This document shows positions 1 through 6,201 of a DNA stretch of 41,961 nucleotides, piece by piece. Origin of the DNA: a virus. Every line of letters starts with the position of its first letter. The stretch's first letter is position 1. A program made the translations under genes and the position numbers. The stretch covers positions 1-41,961 of IMG/VR virus record IMGVR_UViG_3300010883_000096; one strand, 5' to 3'. Below the pieces are notes generated by a model, which was not told the origin of the DNA, made no database searches, and worked only from the letters and a program-made list of their open reading frames with translations.

Positions 1-1
1 A

Positions 2-334
2 CTTAAGAGCAGAACAAAAGCTGAGTTGATACAACGAATTGAGAACTTGGTTGCGGAGGATCTCATAAAGGCCAGGATAATTAGAGAGGTTACTGCGGAG
101 AAGGGTGAGATCCGAAAGAAGTTGGATCAAGCAGGCTCGACTGCTCAGGGTTTGTTGAATTTAGATGAACTTTATAAGAAGAAGAGGATCGAGATTCAAC
201 AGATAATTAAAACTGTTATCGCTTTGAGATATCCAGGTGCGAGTCTCTATGAGCCTTGCTTAGATGAGAAGTCCGATGATGACGATATTGAGGCTGTGCG
301 TCTTCTTAGAATGATTTACAATTTAGTTGAATAG
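2..334 (+). CDS. Hypothetical protein, 5' partial
   Basis: The frame is open from base 2 to the TAG at 332-334, so the gene probably begins before the window; a TTG at 26 is the only candidate start inside it, and no ribosome binding site precedes it. The visible product is about 110 residues, highly charged and mostly helix-forming, with a cluster of Asp residues near the C-terminus (around residues 85-90). No family is recognised. The next gene follows after 9 bases, so the two are probably co-transcribed. Confidence 0.6.
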   Translation, partial: LKSRTKAELIQRIENLVAEDLIKARIIREVTAEKGEIRKKLDQAGSTAQGLLNLDELYKKKRIEIQQIIKTVIALRYPGASLYEPCLDEKSDDDDIEAVRLLRMIYNLVE

Positions 335-343
335 GAGAAAAAG

Positions 344-586
344 ATGCCTGATATTATAAAACCAAAGGAATTGACTACTTTAGAGGCTACTGAAGTACGC
401 AGTATTCCTGTGACACCCCTTCATAACAATAACAGGGTTATCGGGAATCTTCTGCTTACTTTGGATACCCATGAGACGTTGGCCCATTTAGCTAAGTCGG
501 GAGAGGAGTTACGATTGAACTGTACTCTTTTGGAGGTCGGGGAGAGGCTGGTTATAAGTAGTGTCTCAGTAGGGGTTAAACTTTAA
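344..586 (+). CDS. Hypothetical protein, 80 aa
   Basis: A short ORF starts with ATG at 344, five bases after a good Shine-Dalgarno sequence (AGGAGAAA, 333-340) that overlaps the stop of the upstream gene. The product is small and soluble, with no signal peptide or membrane segment; its second half is a run of alternating hydrophobic residues that suggests beta strands. I recognise no family. It closes the first transcription block: the next gene lies beyond a 16-bp repeat and its own promoter. Confidence 0.65.
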   Translation: MPDIIKPKELTTLEATEVRSIPVTPLHNNNRVIGNLLLTLDTHETLAHLAKSGEELRLNCTLLEVGERLVISSVSVGVKL

Positions 587-599
587 TTTAAAAAATCCA

Positions 600-615
600 G
601 TGCACACGCTTGCAC
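600..615 (+). repeat. Dispersed 16-bp motif, copy 1
   Basis: GTGCACACGCTTGCAC, with inverted arms GTGCA/TGCAC around a 6-base centre. This copy is special because its last six bases (TTGCAC, 610-615) act as the -35 of an extended -10 promoter, so a protein bound here would occlude RNA polymerase. Confidence 0.85.
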
Positions 616-638
616 TTTTCCCACTTTTTTGGTATACT
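610..638 (+). promoter_or_regulatory. Sigma70-type promoter overlapping repeat copy 1
   Basis: TTGCAC (610-615), a 17-base spacer and TATACT (633-638), with TGG just upstream of the -10 giving an extended -10. Predicted transcription starts near 645, ahead of the SD and the ATG at 669. The -35 is embedded in the repeat motif, which suggests repression or activation at this site. Confidence 0.65.
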
Positions 639-668
639 GGAAACATACGAAAGGGAGAGCTAGTCACA

Positions 669-1586
669 ATGAAAAAGAAGATTTATCAATATGGACCGGG
701 GCACCTTTTACTTGTAGAAGGCACTTACGTAGTCAATGGAGATTACGATTTGACAGAGGATGAGTACGGTGTCCTACGATGCCCTGAAGCTCCTTATACC
801 ATTGCTACCTATGTGATGCAAGCTCCTTGTGGCGGGGGCTACAACGATGTAATAGCTAAAGCACTAGAGATACTAGAGGTAAAGGATGGTCCCGTTTATG
901 TGAAACCCGAGCCAGTAGAACTCATTTACGATAGTCCTGAAGAACGTAGAAAGGCGGAGAAAGTGCCAAGTGAAGAAGAGTTAGAGAACCTTAGAGAGAT
1001 TCACACGGAACTTGCTGCGGATATTGAAGCAGTAAAGCATGAGGCTTTACAGGCTGAACTCGTGGCTAAGAAGGCGGCGATGTCGGAAGCCATGATTGAG
1101 GAGGCTAAGGAGCCTGAGGAGGAGTTTGAAGCGGAGAGACGGAGAGAGGCTGATACGAGGGAGTTAATAGAAGCAGAGCAGAAGGATCTTGATAGGAGAG
1201 TTAAGGAAGCTACAGAGGCTACAAAGACTTGTCTGGGTCCTAAGCAAGTTGTGATGGCAGGAGGGAAGGCAGCTAGTACCAAGGTAGCACCACTCCATCT
1301 AATTCCTACCGTGGGCTTAGAAAAACTAGCCAAGAGATTTGAACTCGGGATTGAGAGAAAGGGAGACAAGTCTTGGAATGCTCTATCAGATAATCAAGAA
1401 GTGTTAGACGACATACCTTTCCTGATAGATCGCTTAGGACACGTTATGTTACATGCGGCTCATCTCCGGGATAAATTGAAAGCCGGGGACCTAGAAGGAT
1501 TAAATAAGGAAGATGACGCTTCGGCTATTGCTTGGGCAGGGATGTTCCTAAGTTGTGCTATAGACCGAATGAACAAGAAAGCCTAG
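669..1586 (+). CDS. Coiled-coil protein with C-terminal DUF5664-like (dATP/dGTP diphosphohydrolase N-terminal type) domain
   Basis: The ATG at 669 is preferred over a longer in-frame start at 600 because the SD-like AAGGGAGAG (650-658) and the promoter lie just upstream of it. The 305-residue product has three parts: a small N-terminal domain (residues 1-85), a Glu/Lys/Ala-rich coiled-coil arm (about 90-185) and a helical C-terminal domain (about 205-300). The last resembles DUF5664 by the pattern LIPTVGLEKLAKRFELG, then KxDKSWN, then an RLGHVMLHAAHLRD helix and a DDASAIAWAGMFL helix. That family occurs in phage nucleotide-pool enzymes of the MazG type, which would suit the neighbouring thyX. 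The assignment is by pattern memory only, and the coiled-coil fusion is unusual. Confidence 0.55.
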   Translation: MKKKIYQYGPGHLLLVEGTYVVNGDYDLTEDEYGVLRCPEAPYTIATYVMQAPCGGGYNDVIAKALEILEVKDGPVYVKPEPVELIYDSPEERRKAEKVPSEEELENLREIHTELAADIEAVKHEALQAELVAKKAAMSEAMIEEAKEPEEEFEAERRREADTRELIEAEQKDLDRRVKEATEATKTCLGPKQVVMAGGKAASTKVAPLHLIPTVGLEKLAKRFELGIERKGDKSWNALSDNQEVLDDIPFLIDRLGHVMLHAAHLRDKLKAGDLEGLNKEDDASAIAWAGMFLSCAIDRMNKKA

Positions 1587-1594
1587 TCTGCTAG
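1581..1594 (+). other. Small hairpin at the stop codon
   Basis: CCTAG, TCTG loop, CTAGG: a perfect 5-bp stem that includes the TAG stop of the preceding gene. There is no T-run, so it is not a convincing terminator. It immediately precedes the structured region 1603-1740. Confidence 0.4.
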
Positions 1595-1602
1595 GACGGC
1601 AA

Positions 1603-1740
1603 CTCTGACCAGATAGCAAGTTAAATCCCGACTGATTGCCTAACTCAATAGTGGCGTCTGAAATTGGTGCTCTCCTTGACCTGTGAGGGCTTTCAAGGGT
1701 TGAAATAGACAGGTCCCCTGAGAATTGAATCTGGTCAGGG
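1603..1740 (+). ncRNA. Candidate structured RNA or 5' leader upstream of thyX
   Basis: No ORF fits in this stretch. CTGACCAGAT (1605-1614) pairs perfectly with ATCTGGTCAG (1729-1738), and the helix extends to 12 bp with one G-U pair. Inside it are a 7-bp stem, GACCTGT (1678-1684) with ACAGGTC (1709-1715), and nested in that a 6-bp hairpin, TTTCAA (1691-1696) GGG TTGAAA (1700-1705). A closing helix around several hairpins is the architecture of a riboswitch or small catalytic RNA, but no known class is recognised. It may be the leader of thyX, whose ATG lies 31 bases downstream with only a weak SD. Confidence 0.5.
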
Positions 1741-1770
1741 TTGCTTCTTTAACTTTAGAAAGAAATAGAT

Positions 1771-2652
1771 ATGAGTGTATTAGAAGAATTACGATGGAAG
1801 AAGTTTGACGTTCTCAACGATGGTCATGTTTGTCTCGTAGATTCAATGGGAGACGATGCCGCCATTGTTCAGGCAGCAAGGGTTAGTTACGGGGCGGGAA
1901 CAAAGTCTGTATCAGATGATCGGGGTTTAATTCGATTCCTATTGAGACACCGCCATACAACGCCTTTTGAAATGGCTGAGATCAAACTCCGAGTACGGGT
2001 TCCTATGGATTGTTGGCGTCAGTGGATTCGACACAGAACTGCCAATGTCAACGAATATTCTACCCGCTACAGTGAAGCCATTGATTCAAATCAAACTACT
2101 GATCCTGGGGAGTGGCGAAGCCAGAATAAGAGTAATAAGCAGGGAAGTGGTGAGTTCTTAGGTGAGGAAGATGGTTCCTTACTTACGGCTCGGGAAAGGG
2201 ACTTTCATGATGCAGCTACTCAGTTGTATCAGTTTCGTTTGAAGAAGGATGTGGCGAGGGAACAAGCTAGAAAGGATCTCCCTTTATCTACTTACACTGA
2301 AGCCTATTGGAAGATTGACCTTCATAACATGTTTCACTTCCTTAGTTTGAGAATGGATAGTCATGCTCAGAAAGAGATACGTGAGTATGCCACGGTTATT
2401 GGGGAGCAGATTGTAAAACCCCTATTTCCTCTGGCCTGGGAAGCCTTTGAAGACTACCGATTAAATGGTATATTTATTACAGGTCCAGAAGTAGCCTTAC
2501 TAAATTCTCTGTTAGACAGGATTTCTATGGACCCTGATTTCATTGAAGACATGGGTAAAGGTCTCATGCCTAACAAGAGAGAGTTTACAGAGTGTCTTGG
2601 AAAACTAACGAGGTTGGGAATATCTGTTCGAGAGTTATCAGGAGGAGAATAA
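1771..2652 (+). CDS. thyX: Flavin-dependent thymidylate synthase
   Basis: ThyX makes dTMP from dUMP with methylenetetrahydrofolate, FAD and NADPH in the cytoplasm, supplying thymidylate for phage replication. The family signature RHRxxxxNExSxRY is present at residues 87-100 (RHRTANVNEYSTRY), with the usual upstream helix region (RHRHTTPFEMAE, 59-70). At 293 residues it is somewhat long. The extra length lies partly in a polar stretch just after the signature, around residues 103-135, that looks like a surface loop. The ATG has only a weak SD (AGAAAGAAA). It is followed directly by an HNH endonuclease gene, and an RNA-like leader sits upstream. Confidence 0.93.
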   Translation: MSVLEELRWKKFDVLNDGHVCLVDSMGDDAAIVQAARVSYGAGTKSVSDDRGLIRFLLRHRHTTPFEMAEIKLRVRVPMDCWRQWIRHRTANVNEYSTRYSEAIDSNQTTDPGEWRSQNKSNKQGSGEFLGEEDGSLLTARERDFHDAATQLYQFRLKKDVAREQARKDLPLSTYTEAYWKIDLHNMFHFLSLRMDSHAQKEIREYATVIGEQIVKPLFPLAWEAFEDYRLNGIFITGPEVALLNSLLDRISMDPDFIEDMGKGLMPNKREFTECLGKLTRLGISVRELSGGE

Positions 2653-2653
2653 G

Positions 2654-3064
2654 GTGGCAAAGACTCTTCCATTTAAATGTCAGAAATGTGGCGTTCAATC
2701 AGAGGGTAGAGCAGATCGTGTAGCCTCTGGAAGAACAAAGTACTGTAGCCGAGCTTGTTCCGGGGCAGTCAGTAGTAGAAATCAAGCAGGTTCAGCTAAC
2801 CCTAACTGGAAAGGCGGTATCAGTGAGGATTACTACCATTATAAAAAGATACAAAAGTTACGATACCCTGAGAGACTTAAAGCTCGAAGTGCTGTTCACT
2901 ATGCCTTGAAGGCGGGAAATCTTGAAAGACAGCCTTGTGAGATTTGTGGAAAGACAGAAGTTGAGGCTCATCACGAAGATTATTCAGAGCCTTTACAAGT
3001 GAGGTGGCTTTGTCGTCATCATCACAGGGAGATTCATATAGAGGAGACGAGAAACGTACTTTGA
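2654..3064 (+). CDS. HNH endonuclease-like protein with N-terminal zinc finger
   Basis: The GTG start at 2654 follows the thyX stop by one base, and the end of thyX supplies the SD (GGAGGAGAA). The 136-residue product has an N-terminal zinc-binding module (Cys9/Cys12 and Cys31/Cys35), an NPNWKGG element of the kind seen in HNH homing enzymes, and a C-terminal HNH fold. In that fold Cys95/Cys98, the His106-His107 pair, Cys120 and the RHHHREIH segment (121-128) form the metal site and the beta-beta-alpha core. Small free-standing HNH genes commonly sit beside phage nucleotide-metabolism genes as mobile homing elements. That is probably its nature here, though a packaging or repair role cannot be excluded. 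Confidence 0.75.
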   Translation: MAKTLPFKCQKCGVQSEGRADRVASGRTKYCSRACSGAVSSRNQAGSANPNWKGGISEDYYHYKKIQKLRYPERLKARSAVHYALKAGNLERQPCEICGKTEVEAHHEDYSEPLQVRWLCRHHHREIHIEETRNVL

Positions 3065-3138
3065 AAGCCTATAAAGTCCTTGCTGAGGGTAGCCAAACCA
3101 GCGGTAGGGTTAGTGATCACCTTGAAGGTTATTAGAAA

Positions 3139-3218
3139 TGGGCTTGTTACCCTTTGTGCGTATTGCTTGCCCGGTTGGAAAGTGCCCAGTAGAGGTAACA
3201 CCAGCCGGGATTTTATTT
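3139..3218 (+). ncRNA. Candidate structured, possibly pseudoknotted RNA or terminator downstream of the HNH gene
   Basis: The 195-base gap from 3065 to 3259 has no ORF. It ends in a 9-bp stem, CCCGGTTGG (3170-3178) with CCAGCCGGG (3201-3209, one G-U pair), followed by ATTTTATTT, so it could terminate transcription. TGTTACC (3145-3151) is also perfectly complementary to GGTAACA (3194-3200), and TGGGC (3139-3143) to GCCCA (3184-3188). Both cross the first stem, giving an H-type pseudoknot or alternative folds. Earlier in the gap is a short ACCTT/AAGGT hairpin (3119-3129). No known RNA class is recognised. Confidence 0.45.
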
Positions 3219-3230
3219 GAACTTAGTATC

Positions 3231-3259
3231 TAGTCAGCATCAATAGAAAGGGGTATAAT
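3231..3259 (+). promoter_or_regulatory. Possible sigma70 promoter
   Basis: TAGTCA (3231-3236), a 17-base spacer and a perfect TATAAT (3254-3259). The predicted start (near 3266) would fall just inside the small ORF beginning at 3260, so the promoter would serve the genes from 3478 onward. The TATAAT could also be chance overlap with the SD-to-ATG interval of the small ORF. Confidence 0.4.
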
Positions 3260-3427
3260 ATGTATCTATTAGTTACCGAGGATTTAGAAGTTCACGTTTA
3301 TTCCGCTTATGATAAGTCTTGGCCGGAGTCGGTCGCAGACGGAATAATTTTCGTAATTAGAGCAAAGGATGGAGTCTTTGAAGATTTGCAGTCAGACGGA
3401 ACTTGGCTAGAAATTCCCGAAAGCTAG
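3260..3427 (+). CDS. Small hypothetical protein, 55 aa
   Basis: This short gene begins with ATG at 3260, six bases after a strong SD (AAAGGGG, 3247-3253), and ends at TAG 3425-3427, whose G is the first base of repeat copy 2. The product begins MYLLVTEDLEVHVYSAYD and continues as an acidic, beta-rich sequence with a tryptophan near each end, ending in WLEIPES. No family is recognised. The good SD, regular composition and exact abutment with the repeat argue that it is real. Its only weakness is the overlapping promoter-like TATAAT. Confidence 0.6.
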   Translation: MYLLVTEDLEVHVYSAYDKSWPESVADGIIFVIRAKDGVFEDLQSDGTWLEIPES

Positions 3428-3442
3428 TGCATACGGTTGCAC
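3427..3442 (+). repeat. Dispersed 16-bp motif, copy 2 (variant)
   Basis: GTGCATACGGTTGCAC: arms invariant, centre TACGGT. Its first G is the last base of the preceding TAG stop. The next start codon (3478) is 35 bases downstream. Confidence 0.8.
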
Positions 3443-3477
3443 TGGCAACATATCTAGGTCTTATGTTGAGGGTGAGC

Positions 3478-3744
3478 ATGGCAACAGTTCTTAAAAGTGA
3501 CTTTAGAGAAATGGAGTTTCCGCCTGAGAAGAAGAAACCTTTAGGCAAGTCCACTGATTCTTTGCCAGGATCTATTGAGAAAGTAGAGGTGATGAGAAGA
3601 CGCTATTTATTGGGGCAGGGTCTTTTCCATCCTGGGGACGCAGACGGAATTTGTCCTGAAGCAGCTAACGGAAGACATACCACTGCGGCTGAGTGGCGAG
3701 ACGCAAACGAAGAAGAGCACGAATTGATATTACATACTATTTAA
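3478..3744 (+). CDS. Hypothetical protein, 88 aa
   Basis: The ATG at 3478 is chosen because GAGGG (3468-3472) lies at normal SD distance; an in-frame ATG at 3463 would have no SD. The product is a small charged protein with a basic stretch, PPEKKKPLGK, near residue 20, a basic RRRYLLGQGLFHP motif in the middle and an acidic C-terminus. No family is recognised. It follows repeat copy 2 and leads a short run of unknown genes ending in the DNA ligase. Confidence 0.6.
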   Translation: MATVLKSDFREMEFPPEKKKPLGKSTDSLPGSIEKVEVMRRRYLLGQGLFHPGDADGICPEAANGRHTTAAEWRDANEEEHELILHTI

Positions 3745-3758
3745 GAAGGAACGAGAAG

Positions 3759-4112
3759 ATGAACGATGAATTAACTACACCTCTCCCCTCTGAAGACTCA
3801 ATTAAAGAGGCAGGCACTTGTGTTAAGAGAGACGAGATTAAGTTGCCCAGCAGCCGGATGACTTCTTTTAACGTTGCCTTGACTCAGTTACGAAATGCCC
3901 GTAAGAATTTATTGATGGTGGGACTGCCTCCTCAATGTGAGGATTCTTTAAACCATCAGATAACTGAGGTACTACATCAGTGTAACGCAATACATGAACG
4001 TTGCACAGAAGTGGCTGGTCGAAGTAAAGCCGCTGATCCTAACGAGCTTGAGGATGATCCTCGTACTCCTGAAGAGAAAGCCGCAGATGGTTCTTTCTTG
4101 AAGGAGACATAA
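3759..4112 (+). CDS. Hypothetical protein, 117 aa
   Basis: The start is the ATG at 3759, preceded by AAGAAGGA (3743-3750). An ORF reading further upstream in this frame overlaps the previous gene and is not needed. The product has a polar N-terminus, then about 70 residues that look helical (QLRNARKNLLMVGLPP, then a His/Cys-containing segment), and an acidic tail. Its first half has a heptad-like pattern. No family is recognised, and its neighbours suggest only an early-region role. Confidence 0.6.
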   Translation: MNDELTTPLPSEDSIKEAGTCVKRDEIKLPSSRMTSFNVALTQLRNARKNLLMVGLPPQCEDSLNHQITEVLHQCNAIHERCTEVAGRSKAADPNELEDDPRTPEEKAADGSFLKET

Positions 4113-4113
4113 G

Positions 4114-4353
4114 ATGATGCAGTGGTCTTTTGTAGATGCTGATTTCGGGGACTGTTATGAAGCCTCCGTGACGGATTGGATTCTCTTTGTAAAAGGCAAC
4201 AAGAATCTTGGTCAAACAAGATATGTGTGGGGAATTCATCGACGGGGCTCTCAGCATAACATTGTAGGAATGTCTCCGGAAAGTGATCTAAAGATAGCTA
4301 TGGTTAAGGCAGAAGAATTGCTTGAGCTATATCATGAGTTGCCCTTTAGGTAG
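4114..4353 (+). CDS. Hypothetical protein, 79 aa
   Basis: The ATG at 4114 lies one base after the stop of the previous gene; the SD is GAAGGAG (4098-4104) within that gene. The product is an aromatic-rich small protein with predicted beta strands in the first 50 residues and a C-terminal helix (KIAMVKAEELLELYHEL). No signal peptide, membrane segment or known domain is seen. It is translationally linked to the previous gene and precedes the ligase. Confidence 0.6.
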   Translation: MMQWSFVDADFGDCYEASVTDWILFVKGNKNLGQTRYVWGIHRRGSQHNIVGMSPESDLKIAMVKAEELLELYHELPFR

Positions 4354-4374
4354 AAAATAGATTGGACCCGTTCT

Positions 4375-5442
4375 TTGCCAATTACTTGGTGTTCCTATTG
4401 CGGGGAATTTTCACAAGACACTATTCCTAGTTGTCGGTGTGGGAGCAACGAGTTCACGACAGATAAAAATATTATAGGACAGAGGGAATTAGTCGGAATG
4501 AAGAAACGTCAATTAATGTGTGCCCCCAATGAGCAGGTTGGTTTCAAGGATCTTACTTATCCTGTGATGGCTTCTCTGAAGATGGATGGACAGAGAATTA
4601 TTTGTGGGAACCGGGATATCCATTCTAAGAAGTACAAAAGATGTGGGACTGCGGTACACAAGAAATTCCATAAGTTCTTAACTTTTGCTCATGAGCATCA
4701 ACTGGTTTTTGATGCGGAGTTATACTCCGATACTCTCACGTTTAGTGAATTAATGTCAGAGTTGGCTCCCAAGAAACATACCCTGCACCCTGATATTTAT
4801 ATCCAAGTCTTCGACATGATTCCTATGGCAGCTTGGAATGCAGGTAAAGGCTCAGCTCCCTTTGAGGAGCGATATGAAGCCTACATGAAGGTCATACAAG
4901 AGAATAATTACTTCAATAAGACTGTCTTCCCGGTGACTCACAGTTCTTTTGCAGGTCACTTTGTATTGGAGTCTTTCTTTCAGACTGCTTTAGAGCAAGG
5001 GTATGAGGGCCTGATTACACGCTCTCCCACTTCCCCTTATAAGCATGGTCGGGCAACCCTTAATGAAGAGTACATGCACAAGTTCAAAGAGTGGATCACA
5101 ATTGATGCTAAGATTGTAGGCTACGAGCAATCCACTAAGATGTTAGATGACGTTAAAGGCGGAGAACGTACCCGCGATGCAACTGGCATGTTAGAACGAT
5201 CCCATAAAAAAGAGACTCGGGAACTTGTTGAAGGAATTGGCTCAGTTAAACTTATCTCCGATGATGGTATCCGATTTAAGGCCACAAGAGCTAAGGATGC
5301 AGAGTTTCCTCTTGAGTTTATTAATTGGGAGAACAAGGATGAATTCATAGGTAAGTATGTTGAGGCTAAGTTTCAGGGGCATGGTACAAAAGATCGACCC
5401 CGTTTTGCTAGAATTACTCGTTTTAGACCTGACAAAGACTAG
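4375..5442 (+). CDS. ATP-dependent DNA ligase with N-terminal zinc-ribbon-like extension
   Basis: This enzyme seals nicks in duplex DNA through an AMP-lysine intermediate. The nucleotidyltransferase motifs are visible: motif I KMDGQR with Lys69 as adenylation site (residues 69-74), a motif III-type FDAELY (112-117), motif IV EGLITR (211-216) and motif V MHKFKEW (234-240). A C-terminal OB-like domain follows, ending in a VEAKFQ and RPRF pattern. Before the catalytic core, Cys6/Cys9 and Cys20/Cys22 form a zinc-ribbon-like knuckle. The start is uncertain: the frame has no ATG before residue 42, so TTG at 4375 or another near-cognate codon must be used, and the SD is poor. Length (355 aa) fits phage T7-type ligases. 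Confidence 0.88.
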   Translation: MPITWCSYCGEFSQDTIPSCRCGSNEFTTDKNIIGQRELVGMKKRQLMCAPNEQVGFKDLTYPVMASLKMDGQRIICGNRDIHSKKYKRCGTAVHKKFHKFLTFAHEHQLVFDAELYSDTLTFSELMSELAPKKHTLHPDIYIQVFDMIPMAAWNAGKGSAPFEERYEAYMKVIQENNYFNKTVFPVTHSSFAGHFVLESFFQTALEQGYEGLITRSPTSPYKHGRATLNEEYMHKFKEWITIDAKIVGYEQSTKMLDDVKGGERTRDATGMLERSHKKETRELVEGIGSVKLISDDGIRFKATRAKDAEFPLEFINWENKDEFIGKYVEAKFQGHGTKDRPRFARITRFRPDKD

Positions 5443-5443
5443 A

Positions 5444-5459
5444 GTGCACACGTTTGCAC
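5444..5459 (+). repeat. Dispersed 16-bp motif, copy 3
   Basis: GTGCACACGTTTGCAC, one base after the ligase stop and 14 bases before the ATG of the first gene of the glycan/methyltransferase cassette. The SD (AAGAAGGA) lies between the motif and the ATG. Confidence 0.85.
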
Positions 5460-5473
5460 AAGAAGGATTTTAG

Positions 5474-6046
5474 ATGCCTGAAAGATTAGTAGTCACCGAT
5501 TTGTCGAAGCTCTTGCTGGAATATGAGGCAGGGACTTTGACCGGCTACAGAAAATCTCATTTAGTCCGATATTTATATGCTAGGTCCCTACTGTCATCTT
5601 TTCCAGGTCTGATTCTTGATATTGCCTGTGGTTCAGGCTATGGTAGTAAGTTGTTAGCGGAGGCGGGGCATACTGTAACAGGGATGGATATCTCTTCTGA
5701 GGCCATTAAGTTGGCTACCACGCATAACAGTCATCCCGAGGTCACTTTTGAAGTTCAGGATATCACTACTTATTTAAGTCCTGAGGATGCTTTATTCAGT
5801 GGCGTAGTTTGTTTCGAGACCTTAGAGCATTTAGAGTCGGGGCAGGAGCATATTTTACATGATTTAAAAGATGCAACTCAGAAGGGAAGCCCTGTGATAT
5901 TCAGTATCCCCCTTAATCACCCCGATAAAAGATGGCATAAGAGAGCCTTCACTTGGCAGGACCGGGATGATTTAGCTCAGGCTGTTTTTAGTGACTATGA
6001 ATATCCTTCTGAGAATGGCTCTTTAGTAGTAGGGTGGAATCTGTAG
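5474..6046 (+). CDS. SAM-dependent methyltransferase (class I)
   Basis: A 190-residue Rossmann-fold methyltransferase. Motif I (DIACGSGYG, residues 49-57) binds S-adenosylmethionine, and Asp72 in TGMDIS is the ribose-binding acid after strand 2. A FETLEHL segment then ends strand 4 in the usual place. The substrate is unknown. It begins the cassette of transferases running to 12645, so a small-molecule or sugar substrate is more likely than DNA; there are no DNA-methyltransferase NPPY-type motifs. It starts at ATG 5474 with SD AAGGA and is compact, ending shortly after the core fold, perhaps truncated at the C-terminus. Confidence 0.8.
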   Translation: MPERLVVTDLSKLLLEYEAGTLTGYRKSHLVRYLYARSLLSSFPGLILDIACGSGYGSKLLAEAGHTVTGMDISSEAIKLATTHNSHPEVTFEVQDITTYLSPEDALFSGVVCFETLEHLESGQEHILHDLKDATQKGSPVIFSIPLNHPDKRWHKRAFTWQDRDDLAQAVFSDYEYPSENGSLVVGWNL

Positions 6047-6089
6047 TGCTTTATTTACTCACACAAAGTTAAGAGGAGTTTAGGGAAGG

Positions 6090-6200
6090 GTGGATATTTT
6101 AAAAGGTGAGAATGGTTATCGGGTCAGCACTAAATTCAATCCGAGAACTTGTTCTTTGAAAACGGAGCAGTCTCATATAGCAGTATGTAGAAAGACTTAA
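6090..6200 (+). pseudogene. 36-codon remnant or miniature paralog of the methyltransferase N-terminus
   Basis: The 155-base gap between 6046 and 6202 contains a GTG-initiated frame (6090-6200) whose first residues, MDILKGENGYRVSTKFNPRT, closely match the start of the methyltransferase at 7110 (MADILRGKDGYRVSGEFNRR). After about 20 residues the similarity stops, and the frame ends at TAA 6198-6200. A purine-rich AAGAGGAG (6070-6077) lies upstream. This is either the leftover 5' end of a duplicated or replaced methyltransferase gene or a short expressed peptide. The match is read directly from the two translations. Confidence 0.6.
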
Positions 6201-6201
6201 T

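Noticed and set aside
1587-1770. Group I intron or hammerhead ribozyme near thyX
   Set aside because: T-even thyX/td-like introns were considered, but the conserved P/Q/R/S or hammerhead core sequences are not visible, and thyX is uninterrupted.
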